From: Sulfurospirillum barnesii SES-3
GTDB taxonomy: Bacteria; Campylobacterota; Campylobacteria; Campylobacterales; Sulfurospirillaceae
Reading direction: 5' to 3'
NCBI RefSeq assembly: GCF_000265295.1
Contig: NC_018002.1
Location: 496,001 to 560,000 of the forward strand
DNA: 64,000 nt
Made by a program: the position numbers and the translations under genes. Below, one piece after another: positions 28,076 to 39,234 of the stretch (position 1 is its first letter; each line of letters opens with the position of its first letter). A model generated the notes under the pieces. That model did no database searches. It was not told the DNA's origin and saw only the letters and a program-made list of their open reading frames with translations.

Positions 28076-28857
28076 GCGAGATTATAGCGATAGCAAATCA
28101 AAAAGGCGGTGTTGGTAAAACAACCACTGCTATTAATTTGGCTGCCTCCTTAGCAGTTGCTGAAAAGCGCGTCTTATTGATCGACATTGATCCTCAAGCG
28201 AATGCTACCACAGGACTTGGGTTTCATCGAAGCGATTATGAGTACAACATTTATCACGTCCTCATTGGGAGAAAACGGCTTTCTCAAGTCATCCTAGAAA
28301 CATCCCTTTCAACCTTACATGTAGCGCCATCAAACATTGGACTGGTTGGTGTTGAAAAAGAGTTTTATGATAACAACACCAAAGGTCGAGAGCTTATTTT
28401 AAAAACAAAAATTGAAGAGATTAAAGACCAGTACGATTACATCATTATTGATTCTCCTCCAGCCCTCGGAAGCATTACGATTAATGCGCTAAGCGCTGCC
28501 AATTCGGTGATTATTCCTATCCAGTGCGAGTTTTTTGCATTAGAAGGACTTGCCCAGCTTCTCAATACGGTGAAATTAATTAAAAAAACGATTAATCCAA
28601 CCCTTGAGATTAAAGGATTTTTGCCAACCATGTACAGCACCCAGAATAATCTTTCAAAGCAAGTTTTTGCAGATTTGAAAGAACATTTTAAAAGCAAACT
28701 CTTTTTAGATAAAGAGAGTGCGTCGTATGTAGTCATTCCTCGCAATATTAAATTAGCAGAATCTCCTAGTTTTGGAAAACCTATCATCCTATACGATGTA
28801 GAATCTCCTGGTTCAAAGGCATATCAAAATCTTGCCAATTCCATTTTAGTGAGTTAG
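28072..28857 (+). CDS. parA: Chromosome-partitioning ATPase ParA (Soj)
   Basis: 261 residues, deviant-Walker ATPase: KGGVGKTT (11-18), DIDPQANAT and IIIDSPPALG. It moves ParB-parS complexes on nucleoid DNA. The short N-terminus without a DNA-binding domain marks the chromosomal type. One motif copy (28316) encodes Leu-His-Val. Confidence 0.95.
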   Translation: MSEIIAIANQKGGVGKTTTAINLAASLAVAEKRVLLIDIDPQANATTGLGFHRSDYEYNIYHVLIGRKRLSQVILETSLSTLHVAPSNIGLVGVEKEFYDNNTKGRELILKTKIEEIKDQYDYIIIDSPPALGSITINALSAANSVIIPIQCEFFALEGLAQLLNTVKLIKKTINPTLEIKGFLPTMYSTQNNLSKQVFADLKEHFKSKLFLDKESASYVVIPRNIKLAESPSFGKPIILYDVESPGSKAYQNLANSILVS

Positions 28858-28858
28858 T

Positions 28859-29713
28859 ATGAGTACAAAGAAAGTTTTAGGTCGAGGATTAAGTGCTATT
28901 ATTGAAGACGTAGAAGAAGCGTATAAGCAAGATGTCGCTCAAGCTAAAGATTTAGTGCGTGAGGTTGATATTGATCGTGTGACTCCCAACCCCTATCAGC
29001 CACGTGTTACGTTTAATGAAGTTGCACTTAAGGAACTCAGTGAATCTATTAAACGTCATGGTCTCCTTCAGCCTATTATCGTTGTGGCAAAAGATGATAA
29101 TTATATGCTCTTGGCAGGTGAAAGACGACTTCGAGCAAGTAAATTAGCAGGCTTTACAAAAATTAAGGCGATTGTCGCTGACATTGAGTCAAAAAACCTA
29201 CGAGAATTAGCGCTCATTGAAAATATTCAGCGAGAAGATTTAAATCCAATTGAGTTAGCCGTAGCCTATAAAGAACTTATTGAAGAGTATCAAATTACAC
29301 AAGATGGTCTTTCGGAAATTATTCATAAAAGTAGAACCCAAATTACCAACACTATTCGTTTGTTAAGTTTAAGTGAACAGACAAAACAATATCTTGCGGA
29401 GGGAACTCTTTCTCAAGGCCATGCAAAAGTTTTAGTAGGACTTGAAGCCAAAGATGAAGCAACAATTGTCAATACTATTTTAGGGCAAAAACTGAGTGTT
29501 AGAGAAACCGAAGCATTGGTTAAACATCTCAAAGGAAATGATAAACCTATTGGTAAAGAAGAAAAGACCGCAATACGTATTCCCGATGAATTATATGCCG
29601 TTTCTACACGTCTAAAAGAGCTTGGTTTCGATGTTAAACCAAAGTCAAATAGTATTACAATACATTTTAAAAATGGTGAAGCAATCTATACTTTTTTAGA
29701 ACGTTTTAAATAA
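28859..29713 (+). CDS. parB: Chromosome-partitioning protein ParB (Spo0J)
   Basis: 284 residues. PNPYQPRVTFNE and LLAGERRLRASKLAG are the ParB/Srx CTP-binding boxes, and ALIENIQREDLNPIE leads into the helix-turn-helix that reads parS. One base after parA. I saw no canonical parS site in the window. Confidence 0.95.
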   Translation: MSTKKVLGRGLSAIIEDVEEAYKQDVAQAKDLVREVDIDRVTPNPYQPRVTFNEVALKELSESIKRHGLLQPIIVVAKDDNYMLLAGERRLRASKLAGFTKIKAIVADIESKNLRELALIENIQREDLNPIELAVAYKELIEEYQITQDGLSEIIHKSRTQITNTIRLLSLSEQTKQYLAEGTLSQGHAKVLVGLEAKDEATIVNTILGQKLSVRETEALVKHLKGNDKPIGKEEKTAIRIPDELYAVSTRLKELGFDVKPKSNSITIHFKNGEAIYTFLERFK

Positions 29714-29748
29714 TTTTTGTAATTTTAATAAACTATTTTCCTTTAACA

Positions 29749-29757
29749 TGGTAAAAT
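29749..29757 (+). promoter_or_regulatory. Candidate extended -10 promoter of the atp operon
   Basis: TGG followed by TAAAAT in the 127-base AT-rich gap between parB and atpF', about 84 bases before the first ATG. Confidence 0.45.
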
Positions 29758-29840
29758 TCGCAAAATTTTTTTATACCAGACCTAATTGATAGTAAAAATC
29801 TTAAAACAAAGTGTGATCTTAAGCTAAAGGAGCAAGAAAT

Positions 29841-30263
29841 ATGTTGGATATTATACCAGCACTCTTACTGGTGACTGGAACTGTATTTTTAGTTTTGTTA
29901 ATTGTTCTTAACAAAACACTTTATAAACCTCTTTTGGAGTTTATCGATAATAGAAATAATTCTATTAATCGTGATTTAGAAAATGCAGGGAAAAATGCTA
30001 GTGATGTTGTCGCCTATTATCAAGAAATAGAAACAATTTTGTCTGCAGCTAAACTTGAAGCGAGTAAAATTCGTGAAGTTGCAATTAATGAAGCGAATGA
30101 AAAAGCTTCAAAACGTATCGATCAAAAGAAAAATGATCTTGAAGTCCAAAGTGTTGTATTTTTCAATACCCTGGAATCAGAAAAAAATGAATTTAAAAAT
30201 AGTTTAATGGCAAATATACCTCTTTTTAAAGAGGGAATTCATGCTAAATTAAACACGATTTAG
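29841..30263 (+). CDS. atpF': ATP synthase F0 subunit b'
   Basis: 140 residues. N-terminal membrane helix (about 5-25), then a charged coiled coil through the stator stalk. A distinct b' paired with b is normal for Campylobacterota. AAAGGAG precedes the ATG. Leads atpF'FHAGDC; subunits a and c are not in this cluster. Confidence 0.92.
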   Translation: MLDIIPALLLVTGTVFLVLLIVLNKTLYKPLLEFIDNRNNSINRDLENAGKNASDVVAYYQEIETILSAAKLEASKIREVAINEANEKASKRIDQKKNDLEVQSVVFFNTLESEKNEFKNSLMANIPLFKEGIHAKLNTI

Positions 30264-30273
30264 GGAGCGAGAA

Positions 30274-30792
30274 ATGAAAATAAATTATTTTTTACTCTTC
30301 TTGTTAGCGCCTATTGCACTTTTAGCAAGTGGTGGAGAAGGAAGTGGAGAAACGGATATTTTTCCAAGAGCGGTTAACTTTTTAATTTTTGCTTCTATTT
30401 TGTATTATTATGTCTCAGGTACTCTTAAAGAATGGTATATAGGTCGCAAAAATGAGATCGCTACTAAGTTAGATTCCATTCAAGTGAAGCTTAAAGAGTC
30501 AAATAGTAGAAAAGAAATTGCCCTTGCTAAAGTTGAAGAAGCAAAAGTAAATGCAAAAAACCTTGTTGAAACAGCAAAAAAAGAGGCTTTATTACTTGCT
30601 GAAAAGATTTCACAAGAAACAGATGCAGAAGTTGAAAATTTGGAAAAGGCATTTCAAGATCGTATCTCTATTGAACGTCGTAAAATGCAAAGAATGATTA
30701 TTTCTGAAGTATTAGACGAGATTTTCAAAGAAGATTCTATTGCTTTAGATAACAATGAAATTGTTAAGATCATTAACAAGAAGGTTGCCTAA
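30274..30792 (+). CDS. atpF: ATP synthase F0 subunit b
   Basis: 172 residues. Signal-like N-terminus (MKINYFLLFLLAPIALLAS) before the membrane helix at about 32-48, then a long coiled coil. Forms the peripheral stalk with b'. Overlaps atpH by 1 base. Confidence 0.93.
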   Translation: MKINYFLLFLLAPIALLASGGEGSGETDIFPRAVNFLIFASILYYYVSGTLKEWYIGRKNEIATKLDSIQVKLKESNSRKEIALAKVEEAKVNAKNLVETAKKEALLLAEKISQETDAEVENLEKAFQDRISIERRKMQRMIISEVLDEIFKEDSIALDNNEIVKIINKKVA

Positions 30793-31322
30793 TGAGTCAT
30801 GCCCTAGCAAAAAAATATGTTAACGCCCTGGTTCAAGGCTGTAATGATAATGAATTAGAGGAAGTGTATCAAGCATTAATGCATTTAAGTCAAGCATATA
30901 AGGTGGAAAAATTTAATACTATTATTCTTTCACCGAATATAAGCAAATTAGATAAAGAGACATTTGTGTTATCGTTACTTAAAACAACAGATAGCAAATT
31001 TGTAAATTTTATTAAATTTTTAAATTCAAATGATAGATTAAAATATGTTCCTTTAATTGTAAAAGAATTGGCATACCAACGTGCATTAAAAAGTAATACT
31101 TTTGAAGGTACTATTTCAACAAATTTTACAATGAGCGAAGCTCAAATTAAAATGTTAGAGGATAATTTTAGTAAGAAATTTACTGCAAAGATTCAATTGA
31201 AAAATGTGCTTAATGCTTATCCTGGTATTAAAGTGGAAATTGATGATTTGGGTGTTGAAGTAAGTTTCTCGGTTGAGCGACTTAAAGCTCAGATGAGTGA
31301 ACATATCTTAAAAGCAATCTAA
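30792..31322 (+). CDS. atpH: ATP synthase F1 subunit delta
   Basis: 176 residues, OSCP/delta family. N-terminal helical domain (HALAKKYVNALV) and a C-terminal beta region with GIKVEIDDLGVEVSFSVERL. Links F1 to the stator. Confidence 0.93.
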   Translation: MSHALAKKYVNALVQGCNDNELEEVYQALMHLSQAYKVEKFNTIILSPNISKLDKETFVLSLLKTTDSKFVNFIKFLNSNDRLKYVPLIVKELAYQRALKSNTFEGTISTNFTMSEAQIKMLEDNFSKKFTAKIQLKNVLNAYPGIKVEIDDLGVEVSFSVERLKAQMSEHILKAI

Positions 31323-31366
31323 TAAATCAAGATAAATAATAATAAAGAAAGATTAAGGAGTAATGT

Positions 31367-32884
31367 GTGGGAGCAAAAATGAAAGCTGACGAAATCAGTT
31401 CCATCATTAAAGAGCGTATTGAAAATTTTGAACTTAATGTTGACATTGAAGAGACTGGGAAAGTTATTTCAGTAGCGGATGGTGTTGCAAACGTTTATGG
31501 TTTGAAAAACGTTATGGCTGGTGAAATGGTTGAATTTGAAAACGGTGAGAGAGGAATGGCGCTTAACCTTGAGGAATCAAGCGTAGGTATCGTTGTTCTT
31601 GGTAGTTGTAATGAAATCAAAGAGGGTTCATCTGTTAAACGAGTGGGAAAACTTTTACGTGTTCCTGTTGGTGAAGCACTTGTAGGTCGTGTTGTTAACT
31701 CTTTAGGTGATCCTATTGATGCTAAAGGTCCAATAAACGCAACTGAAACTCGTTTTGTTGAAGAAAAAGCACACGGTATTATGGCTAGAAAATCTGTTCA
31801 TGAACCACTTCAAACAGGTATTAAAGCGATTGATGCCCTTGTTCCAATTGGTAGAGGACAAAGAGAGCTTATTATTGGTGATAGACAAACAGGTAAAACA
31901 ACCATTGCAATTGATACCATTATCAATCAAAAAGGTCAAAACGTTACATGTATTTATGTAGCCATTGGTCAAAAGCAATCTACGGTTGCGCAAGTGGTTA
32001 AAAAACTAGAAGAACACGGCGCAATGGATTATACCATCATCGTTAATGCAGGTGCGAGTGATTCTGCTGCGATGCAATTCTTGGCTCCGTATGCGGGTGT
32101 TTCTATGGGTGAGTATTTTAGAGACAGTGGCAAACATGCCTTGATCGTTTACGATGATCTTTCAAAACATGCGGTTGCTTACCGTGAGATGTCATTGATT
32201 CTTAGACGTCCTCCAGGTCGTGAAGCCTATCCAGGTGATGTTTTTTATCTCCACTCCAGACTACTTGAGCGTGCAGCAAAAGTTAATGATGAGTTAGGTG
32301 CAGGTTCTCTAACAGCACTTCCAATTATTGAAACACAAGCGGGTGACGTATCAGCGTATATTCCAACGAACGTTATCTCGATTACCGATGGTCAAATCTT
32401 CTTAGAATCAGATCTCTTTAACTCAGGTATCCGTCCAGCGATTAACGTAGGTCTTTCAGTATCACGTGTTGGTGGTGCGGCACAAATCAAAGCAACCAAG
32501 CAAGTAGCCGGTACAATGAGACTTGACCTTGCACAATACCGTGAACTTCAAGCATTTGCACAATTTGCAAGTGATTTGGATGAATCAAGCCGTAAACAAT
32601 TGGAGCGTGGACAAAGAATGGTTGAGCTTTTAAAACAACCTCCTTATGCTCCTATTACCATTGAAAAACAAGTTTTGATTATTTTTGCAGGTGCGAAAGG
32701 CTATTTAGACAGTATTGATGTTAAAGAAGTGAGTCGTTTTGAACTTGAACTTAACTCTTATGTTGCTGCAAAATATCCAAGTATTATTGAACAACTTAAC
32801 GTTAAAAAAGCAATTGATAAAGAATTAGAAGAACAATTACATAAGGCATTGAGCGAGTTTAAAGCGACTTTTGCAGTTAAGTAA
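31367..32884 (+). CDS. atpA: ATP synthase F1 subunit alpha
   Basis: 505 residues. Walker A GDRQTGKT, regulatory nucleotide site, and the signature [17 protein letters not shown]. The GTG at 31367 has AAGGAG ending 6 bases upstream; ATG 31379 (MKADEISS) would be 18 bases from it and is less likely. One motif copy (31945) encodes Thr-Cys. Confidence 0.97.
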   Translation: MGAKMKADEISSIIKERIENFELNVDIEETGKVISVADGVANVYGLKNVMAGEMVEFENGERGMALNLEESSVGIVVLGSCNEIKEGSSVKRVGKLLRVPVGEALVGRVVNSLGDPIDAKGPINATETRFVEEKAHGIMARKSVHEPLQTGIKAIDALVPIGRGQRELIIGDRQTGKTTIAIDTIINQKGQNVTCIYVAIGQKQSTVAQVVKKLEEHGAMDYTIIVNAGASDSAAMQFLAPYAGVSMGEYFRDSGKHALIVYDDLSKHAVAYREMSLILRRPPGREAYPGDVFYLHSRLLERAAKVNDELGAGSLTALPIIETQAGDVSAYIPTNVISITDGQIFLESDLFNSGIRPAINVGLSVSRVGGAAQIKATKQVAGTMRLDLAQYRELQAFAQFASDLDESSRKQLERGQRMVELLKQPPYAPITIEKQVLIIFAGAKGYLDSIDVKEVSRFELELNSYVAAKYPSIIEQLNVKKAIDKELEEQLHKALSEFKATFAVK

Positions 32885-32893
32885 GGATAAGCT

Positions 32894-33778
32894 ATGGCAA
32901 ACCTTAAAGAGATAAAACGAAAAATCAAGAGTGTTCAAAACACTCAAAAAACGACACGAGCTATGAAACTTGTTTCAACTGCAAAGTTAAAACGAGCCGA
33001 AATGGCAGCAAAGCAATCACGTGTGTATGCCGTTAAAATTAATGAGGTACTTTCTGAAATTGCTTATAAAATTAATCAATATAAAAATGGGGCGGTTGAA
33101 AGTCGTTTTTTCGATAACAACCAAACGCCTCGTATTGTTGATATAGTTTTTGTTACCGCAGATAAAGGCTTATGCGGTGGGTTTAATGTTCAGACCATCA
33201 AAGCAGTCAGAAATTTATTGGCTGAGTATTCTGAACAAAAGATTACTGTACGATTACGTGCTGTTGGTAGAAAAGGAATTGCATTTTTTAACTTTCAAGG
33301 TGTTGAGCTTTTAACTTCTTATGCGGGAGTCAGTTCAAGTCCAAGTTATGAAAAAGCACAAGAGATTATTAAAGCCGCAATTGATGATTTTATTGAAGGT
33401 AAAACCGATAAAGTTATTTTAATTCACAATGGCTATAAAAATATGATATCACAAGAATTAAAGATTGTGGATGTAGTTCCCGTACAATCACCTGTTGAAT
33501 CACAAGAAACAAGTTCTTTGATGGAGCTTGAACCTGAAGCTAATGGTGAGGAAATTTTAGATTCTTTACTTCAAAAATATTTTGGATACAACATGTATTA
33601 TGCGCTAATTGATTCATTAGCCGCTGAGCATAGTGCAAGAATGCAAGCTATGGAAAATGCCACCAATAATGCCAAAGAGCGTGTTGGTATTTTAACATTG
33701 GCATACAATAAAGCTAGACAAGAGTCTATTACCACTGAACTCATTGAGATTATCAGTGGTGTAGAATCTATGAAATAA
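32894..33778 (+). CDS. atpG: ATP synthase F1 subunit gamma
   Basis: 294 residues. N-terminal coiled coil ([23 protein letters not shown] split by the turn) and C-terminal [25 protein letters not shown] form the rotor shaft. [11 protein letters not shown] is the family signature. Confidence 0.96.
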   Translation: MANLKEIKRKIKSVQNTQKTTRAMKLVSTAKLKRAEMAAKQSRVYAVKINEVLSEIAYKINQYKNGAVESRFFDNNQTPRIVDIVFVTADKGLCGGFNVQTIKAVRNLLAEYSEQKITVRLRAVGRKGIAFFNFQGVELLTSYAGVSSSPSYEKAQEIIKAAIDDFIEGKTDKVILIHNGYKNMISQELKIVDVVPVQSPVESQETSSLMELEPEANGEEILDSLLQKYFGYNMYYALIDSLAAEHSARMQAMENATNNAKERVGILTLAYNKARQESITTELIEIISGVESMK

Positions 33779-35209
<1,431 letters not shown>

Positions 35210-35228
35210 GAAGCAATAAGGTTAAAAA

Positions 35229-35624
35229 ATGAATACATGTAAATTGGAAATTGTGACTCCTTTGGGTCAAATTTTTGACAACAATGTAAAAAGTGTTACG
35301 CTTCCTGGAAAAGAAGGTGAGTTTGGAGTTCTTCCAAACCACGCTTCTCTTGTAGCACTCTTAAGCGCTGGTGTCATCGATATTGAGTTAGCTGATGGAA
35401 GTCATGATGTTGTGGCTATTAATTGGGGACATGTAAAGGTGGATGAAAATTCTGTAACCATCTTAGCAGATGGCGCTGTTTCTATTGGTGGTACAACAGA
35501 AAGTGAAGTGGCAAAATCATTGGAAGCGGCTACAGAACTTTTAAAAAGTATTTGTGATTCTGACGCTGCTATTGCAATGGCAACCGCTAAAATAGAATCT
35601 ATTAGAAAATTGAAAAAGTTTTAA
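35229..35624 (+). CDS. atpC: ATP synthase F1 subunit epsilon
   Basis: 131 residues. N-terminal beta sandwich (LEIVTPLGQIFDNNVKSVTLPGKEGEFGVLPNHAS) and a C-terminal helical pair that can inhibit hydrolysis. The start MNTCKLE contains a motif copy (35234) just after the ATG. Confidence 0.95.
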   Translation: MNTCKLEIVTPLGQIFDNNVKSVTLPGKEGEFGVLPNHASLVALLSAGVIDIELADGSHDVVAINWGHVKVDENSVTILADGAVSIGGTTESEVAKSLEAATELLKSICDSDAAIAMATAKIESIRKLKKF

Positions 35625-35628
35625 TTGT

Positions 35629-36216
35629 ATGTCGTCCTTTGAATTAATAATTAATTTTTTCGCAAGAAGCAATTTTTTTACGTGGGTTATTATGATTTGG
35701 TTGTCTGTTTATTTTATTATTACGTTTGGAATATTATTTAGCAGGCATCTTTATTTAACGCATTGGCTTTCTGTTGAAAAAAATTCTTTAGAGTCCATGT
35801 TAATGGGTGCAAAGAATGTACGAGATGATTCAATTTTAAGAAAATGTTCTAGTGTTTCTGGTACCTCAGAAAAATTGTTGAATGTATGTAAAAACGTCGC
35901 AGAAAAAAATGCTACAAGTGGTTTATGGATGCTTTCCATTATTGCTTCAACAGCTCCTTTTATTGGCCTTTTTGGCACGGTGGTTTCAATTTTGGAAACT
36001 TTTAGTGGTTTAGGTCAATCAGGAAGTGCTTCTTTAGGTGTAATCGCACCTGCAATTAGTGAAGCATTAGTGGCCACAGCAGCAGGTATTTTTGTTGCAA
36101 TTCCCGCATACAGTGCTAATCTTTTTCTAAGACGTAAAGCTTATGAAGTTATTGTTTACGTGCAAAGAGAAGTGGATATTTTACTTTCTTCAACCGAAGC
36201 AAAAAGAGTTTCTTAA
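35629..36216 (+). CDS. tolQ: TolQ/ExbB-family proton channel subunit
   Basis: 195 residues with three membrane helices (about 16-38, 105-130, 145-168). The segment IASTAPFIGLFGTVVSILETF is the MotA/TolQ/ExbB signature. Partner of TolR and TolA, energising the envelope from the proton motive force. TolQ rather than ExbB because tolB-pal-cpoB follow directly. Confidence 0.9.
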   Translation: MSSFELIINFFARSNFFTWVIMIWLSVYFIITFGILFSRHLYLTHWLSVEKNSLESMLMGAKNVRDDSILRKCSSVSGTSEKLLNVCKNVAEKNATSGLWMLSIIASTAPFIGLFGTVVSILETFSGLGQSGSASLGVIAPAISEALVATAAGIFVAIPAYSANLFLRRKAYEVIVYVQREVDILLSSTEAKRVS

Positions 36217-36608
36217 TGCACAGTCAATTAGATGAAGTTCCTGAGCTAAATATTACACCTTTAGTTGATATTATGTTGGTTTTACTTGCTATTTTGATGG
36301 TAACGACACCAGCCCTTGTTTATGAAGAAGTGATCAAATTACCTGATGGTAGTAAGTCTTCTGTTGTAAATAAACTCCCTGAGCTTGAAATACGTATTAC
36401 AAAAGAGAGAAAAGTTTATTTAAAAAATGATACTTTTATGCTTTCTGAGTTTCCTGATAGCTTTATGATGCAAAAAAGTAAATACCCCCTTAAAAGTATT
36501 GTATATATCAAAGCAGATGAGGGTCTTTCATATAAAGACGTTATGTTTGTATTGAAGAGCATTAAACAAGCAGGGTTTACCAATATATCACTAGAAACGA
36601 ATGGATAA
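36216..36608 (+). CDS. tolR: TolR/ExbD-family protein
   Basis: 130 residues. LNITPLVDIMLVLLAILMVTTP holds the single membrane helix with the conserved proton-carrying Asp (near residue 18), then a periplasmic domain. ATG shares a base with the tolQ stop. Confidence 0.9.
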   Translation: MHSQLDEVPELNITPLVDIMLVLLAILMVTTPALVYEEVIKLPDGSKSSVVNKLPELEIRITKERKVYLKNDTFMLSEFPDSFMMQKSKYPLKSIVYIKADEGLSYKDVMFVLKSIKQAGFTNISLETNG

Positions 36609-36613
36609 ATAAC

Positions 36614-37390
36614 GTGTCAAACGTTAATAAATATGCCTCTTTAGGATGGACATTGTCCATCCTTCTTTATATTTTTCTTCTTATATTTTTTGGATATATG
36701 ATCAGCAGTGAAAAAAAAGCAATCAAAAATTACACATCCAACAAAAATCCCATGAATATTGCTCTTGTCGAGAGAAAGAAGAATGATTCAGAAAAACCTA
36801 AAGATGAAAGAAAAAAAGAAGAAGTCATCAAACCTGTTGAAAAACCTTCAGAAAAACCTAAAAGTGAAGAAAAAAAAGTTGCATCGTCTCCCAAAGAGGC
36901 TGTTAAAAGCCAATCATTAAGAGGTTTATTTGAAGATATCAATACTTCAAAGCTTAAACCTGATGCAAAAGAACAGAAAAAAGATCAAACACAGCCAACA
37001 CGTATTAAACCGAATAAAGAAGAGACAAAAGAGAAAAGCGACAATGTGGCTTCTAAAATTGCAAATTCTCTTAATTTTGCTGAACAAAAACATTTAACAG
37101 ATATGCAAAAAGCGGGTGAATACGATCCTTTTATTGGTAAAGTACAAGAAATATTAGAAGAACATTGGCAAAGAACAGTTGATACAGAAAATGGTAATGT
37201 TGCTAAAGTGCTCATTAAAGTCAGTAACCAAGGTGTATTTAGCTATAAAATTATTTCATTGTCGTATAATAACGATTTTAATACTAAATTAAAAGAGTTC
37301 CTTCACAGTATGGAAAGTATAGAGTTTCCAAAATACGATAAAGGGGAGCGCTTTGAATTACCTGTTGAATTTAAAGATATTAAGGAGTAA
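36614..37390 (+). CDS. tolA: TolA/TonB-like envelope-spanning protein
   Basis: 258 residues from GTG 36614. Membrane helix about 14-33, then a long Lys/Glu/Pro-rich periplasmic stretch (about 50-150, repeats of EKPKSEEKK type), and a C-terminal globular domain ending VEFKDIKE. It connects the TolQR motor to Pal at the outer membrane. C-terminal sequences in this family are poorly conserved, so the name rests largely on order. Confidence 0.75.
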   Translation: MSNVNKYASLGWTLSILLYIFLLIFFGYMISSEKKAIKNYTSNKNPMNIALVERKKNDSEKPKDERKKEEVIKPVEKPSEKPKSEEKKVASSPKEAVKSQSLRGLFEDINTSKLKPDAKEQKKDQTQPTRIKPNKEETKEKSDNVASKIANSLNFAEQKHLTDMQKAGEYDPFIGKVQEILEEHWQRTVDTENGNVAKVLIKVSNQGVFSYKIISLSYNNDFNTKLKEFLHSMESIEFPKYDKGERFELPVEFKDIKE

Positions 37391-37393
37391 ATC

Positions 37394-38662
37394 ATGATAA
37401 AAAAAATAATCTGTTTTTTACTGTTGACACTGTTCTCATATGCTAATGATGCAACCGTAGAAATTGTTAAAAAAATTGATGTTCTACCCAAGATTGCTAT
37501 TCAAGATGCTAGCCCTAGAACCAGTGATGCCCTGTTTAGACAAAGCTTTTTTAAATTATTGGTTGGTGATTTACGTGTAAGTAGTCATTTTCAAGTGCTT
37601 GATGAGTATTTGCAAAGCAGTTATGAGGGTGGCCCACTTGAAAATTTCCTATCCGAAAAAAGGGTTGATTTAATTTTACGCTACAACTTAACGCAAGATT
37701 TTAATACAATGTCTGTGAGCGTTAAATTAATTAATGCAAAGACTGGCGTGAGTACATTCGAGAAAATCTATTCTCTTAATGACAAGCAAAGGCACCCTTT
37801 TTTAGCCCATAAAATTATCGTAGATGTTAATGACCAAATAGGTGCACCTTCTATTAAATGGATGGAACAATCGGTTCTTTTTGCTCGTTATATTGGTACT
37901 AAAAAAAGTGAGATTGTCATTTCTGATTATACGCTTAGTTATCAAAAAATAATGGTAACGGGTGGACTGAATATATTTCCTAAATGGGCAAATAATGAGC
38001 AAAATTCATTTTATTATACCTCTTATAATGGAGCTGAACCAACAATTTATTTTTACGATTTAAAAACGGGAGCTCGTAGGAGTATTATTTCAAGTGCAGG
38101 TATGTTGGTTTGTTCGGATGTATCAAAAGATGGTACGAAACTTTTACTTACAATGGCACCCAAAGATCAACCTGATATTTACATGTACGACTTGAGAAGT
38201 AAGAAAATTACTAAAATTACTGAATACAATGGTATTGATGTTAATGGAAATTTTATTGATAATGACCAACGTATCGCTTTTGTATCAGATCGTTTAGGCA
38301 ATCCTGATATTTTTGCACAAGGTATTTATGATAAAAGTTTTGAGAAATTGGTTTATCATGGTAAAAATAAAAATTCAATTTCAACCTATGATAACTATAT
38401 TGTCTATTCAAGCAGAGAGGCTGAAAGTGAGTTTGGAAGAAACACATTCAATCTTTATCTGATTTCAACCAAAACAGATTATTTACGTCAACTTACTGCA
38501 ACAGGTGAGAATCTTTATCCTCGTTTTGCGAACGATCCTGATACCATTATGTTTATAAAACAGTATGGAAATCAAAGTGCTTTGGGTATTATTCGCTTAA
38601 ATGCAAACAAAACGTATCACTTTACGTTAAAAACTGGTAAATTACAGTCAATTGATTGGTAA
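37394..38662 (+). CDS. tolB: Tol-Pal system beta-propeller protein TolB
   Basis: 422 residues. N-terminal signal peptide (MIKKIICFLLLTLFSYA), an alpha/beta domain, then WD40-like/PD40 repeats such as SDVSKDGTKLLLTM and VSDRLGNPDIF. Periplasmic partner of Pal. One motif copy (38180), in the rare third frame, encodes Tyr-Met-Tyr. Confidence 0.94.
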   Translation: MIKKIICFLLLTLFSYANDATVEIVKKIDVLPKIAIQDASPRTSDALFRQSFFKLLVGDLRVSSHFQVLDEYLQSSYEGGPLENFLSEKRVDLILRYNLTQDFNTMSVSVKLINAKTGVSTFEKIYSLNDKQRHPFLAHKIIVDVNDQIGAPSIKWMEQSVLFARYIGTKKSEIVISDYTLSYQKIMVTGGLNIFPKWANNEQNSFYYTSYNGAEPTIYFYDLKTGARRSIISSAGMLVCSDVSKDGTKLLLTMAPKDQPDIYMYDLRSKKITKITEYNGIDVNGNFIDNDQRIAFVSDRLGNPDIFAQGIYDKSFEKLVYHGKNKNSISTYDNYIVYSSREAESEFGRNTFNLYLISTKTDYLRQLTATGENLYPRFANDPDTIMFIKQYGNQSALGIIRLNANKTYHFTLKTGKLQSIDW

Positions 38663-38687
38663 TTTTTTAAAAAAAAATGGTATAATT

Positions 38688-38696
38688 CCAAAGTTG
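38688..38696 (+). promoter_or_regulatory. Extended -10 promoter for pal
   Basis: TGG followed by TATAAT (38691-38696), 30 bases before the pal ATG; a second TATAAT starts at 38701. Extra transcription for the abundant lipoprotein is plausible. Confidence 0.6.
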
Positions 38697-38725
38697 TAAA
38701 TATAATTTCCAAAAAGGATATGATA

Positions 38726-39226
38726 ATGGGTAAATTAGCGTTAACAAGTTTAGCGGTAGCAGTTTTAGTATTGACTGGTTGTAGTCAAAAAAGTCCAGAG
38801 GTTGATATGACTAAATCAACAACCGATGCAAAATCAAGTGTTGATGATGGTATGAGTGCACTTCAAAAATTAATTGCTTCTTTAGAAGCTAATTCTAAAG
38901 TAATCTATTTTGATTTTGACAAATACAATGTTAGAAAAGATCAACAAGCAAATATTGATGCAAATGCTGCATTATTCAACTCAGCAGAAGCAAAAAGCTT
39001 TTCAATTAAAGTTGAAGGTAACTGTGATGAATTCGGTACTGACGAATACAACTATGCACTTGGTCTTAAAAGAGCAAAAAGTGTTAAAGATGGTTTAGTT
39101 GCTAAAGGAATGAATGCTGATAGACTTACAGTTGTAAGTTATGGCGAGAGTAATCCTGCAGTAAACGAGCACAATAAAGATGCTTGGGCAAAAAACAGAA
39201 GAGCAGAATTTAAAGTACTTCCATAA
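38726..39226 (+). CDS. pal: Peptidoglycan-associated lipoprotein Pal
   Basis: 166 residues. Lipobox LTGC with the lipidated Cys19, then an OmpA-like peptidoglycan-binding domain (VIYFDFDKYNV through YGESNPAV and KNRRAEF). I chose ATG 38726 because AAAAAGG is 8 bases upstream; ATG 38720 would be only 2 bases away. Outer-membrane anchor of the Tol-Pal system. Confidence 0.95.
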   Translation: MGKLALTSLAVAVLVLTGCSQKSPEVDMTKSTTDAKSSVDDGMSALQKLIASLEANSKVIYFDFDKYNVRKDQQANIDANAALFNSAEAKSFSIKVEGNCDEFGTDEYNYALGLKRAKSVKDGLVAKGMNADRLTVVSYGESNPAVNEHNKDAWAKNRRAEFKVLP

Positions 39227-39234
39227 TTGCTTTG

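Noticed and set aside
28072-29713. A parS site or replication origin near parAB
   Set aside because: I saw no canonical parS-like palindrome and no DnaA-box cluster in the window.
35429-35434. ACATGT words outside the octamer (also near 770, 12127, 21070, 24766, 33591, 59370)
   Set aside because: Flanking bases do not give TACATGTA, so they were not counted as copies.
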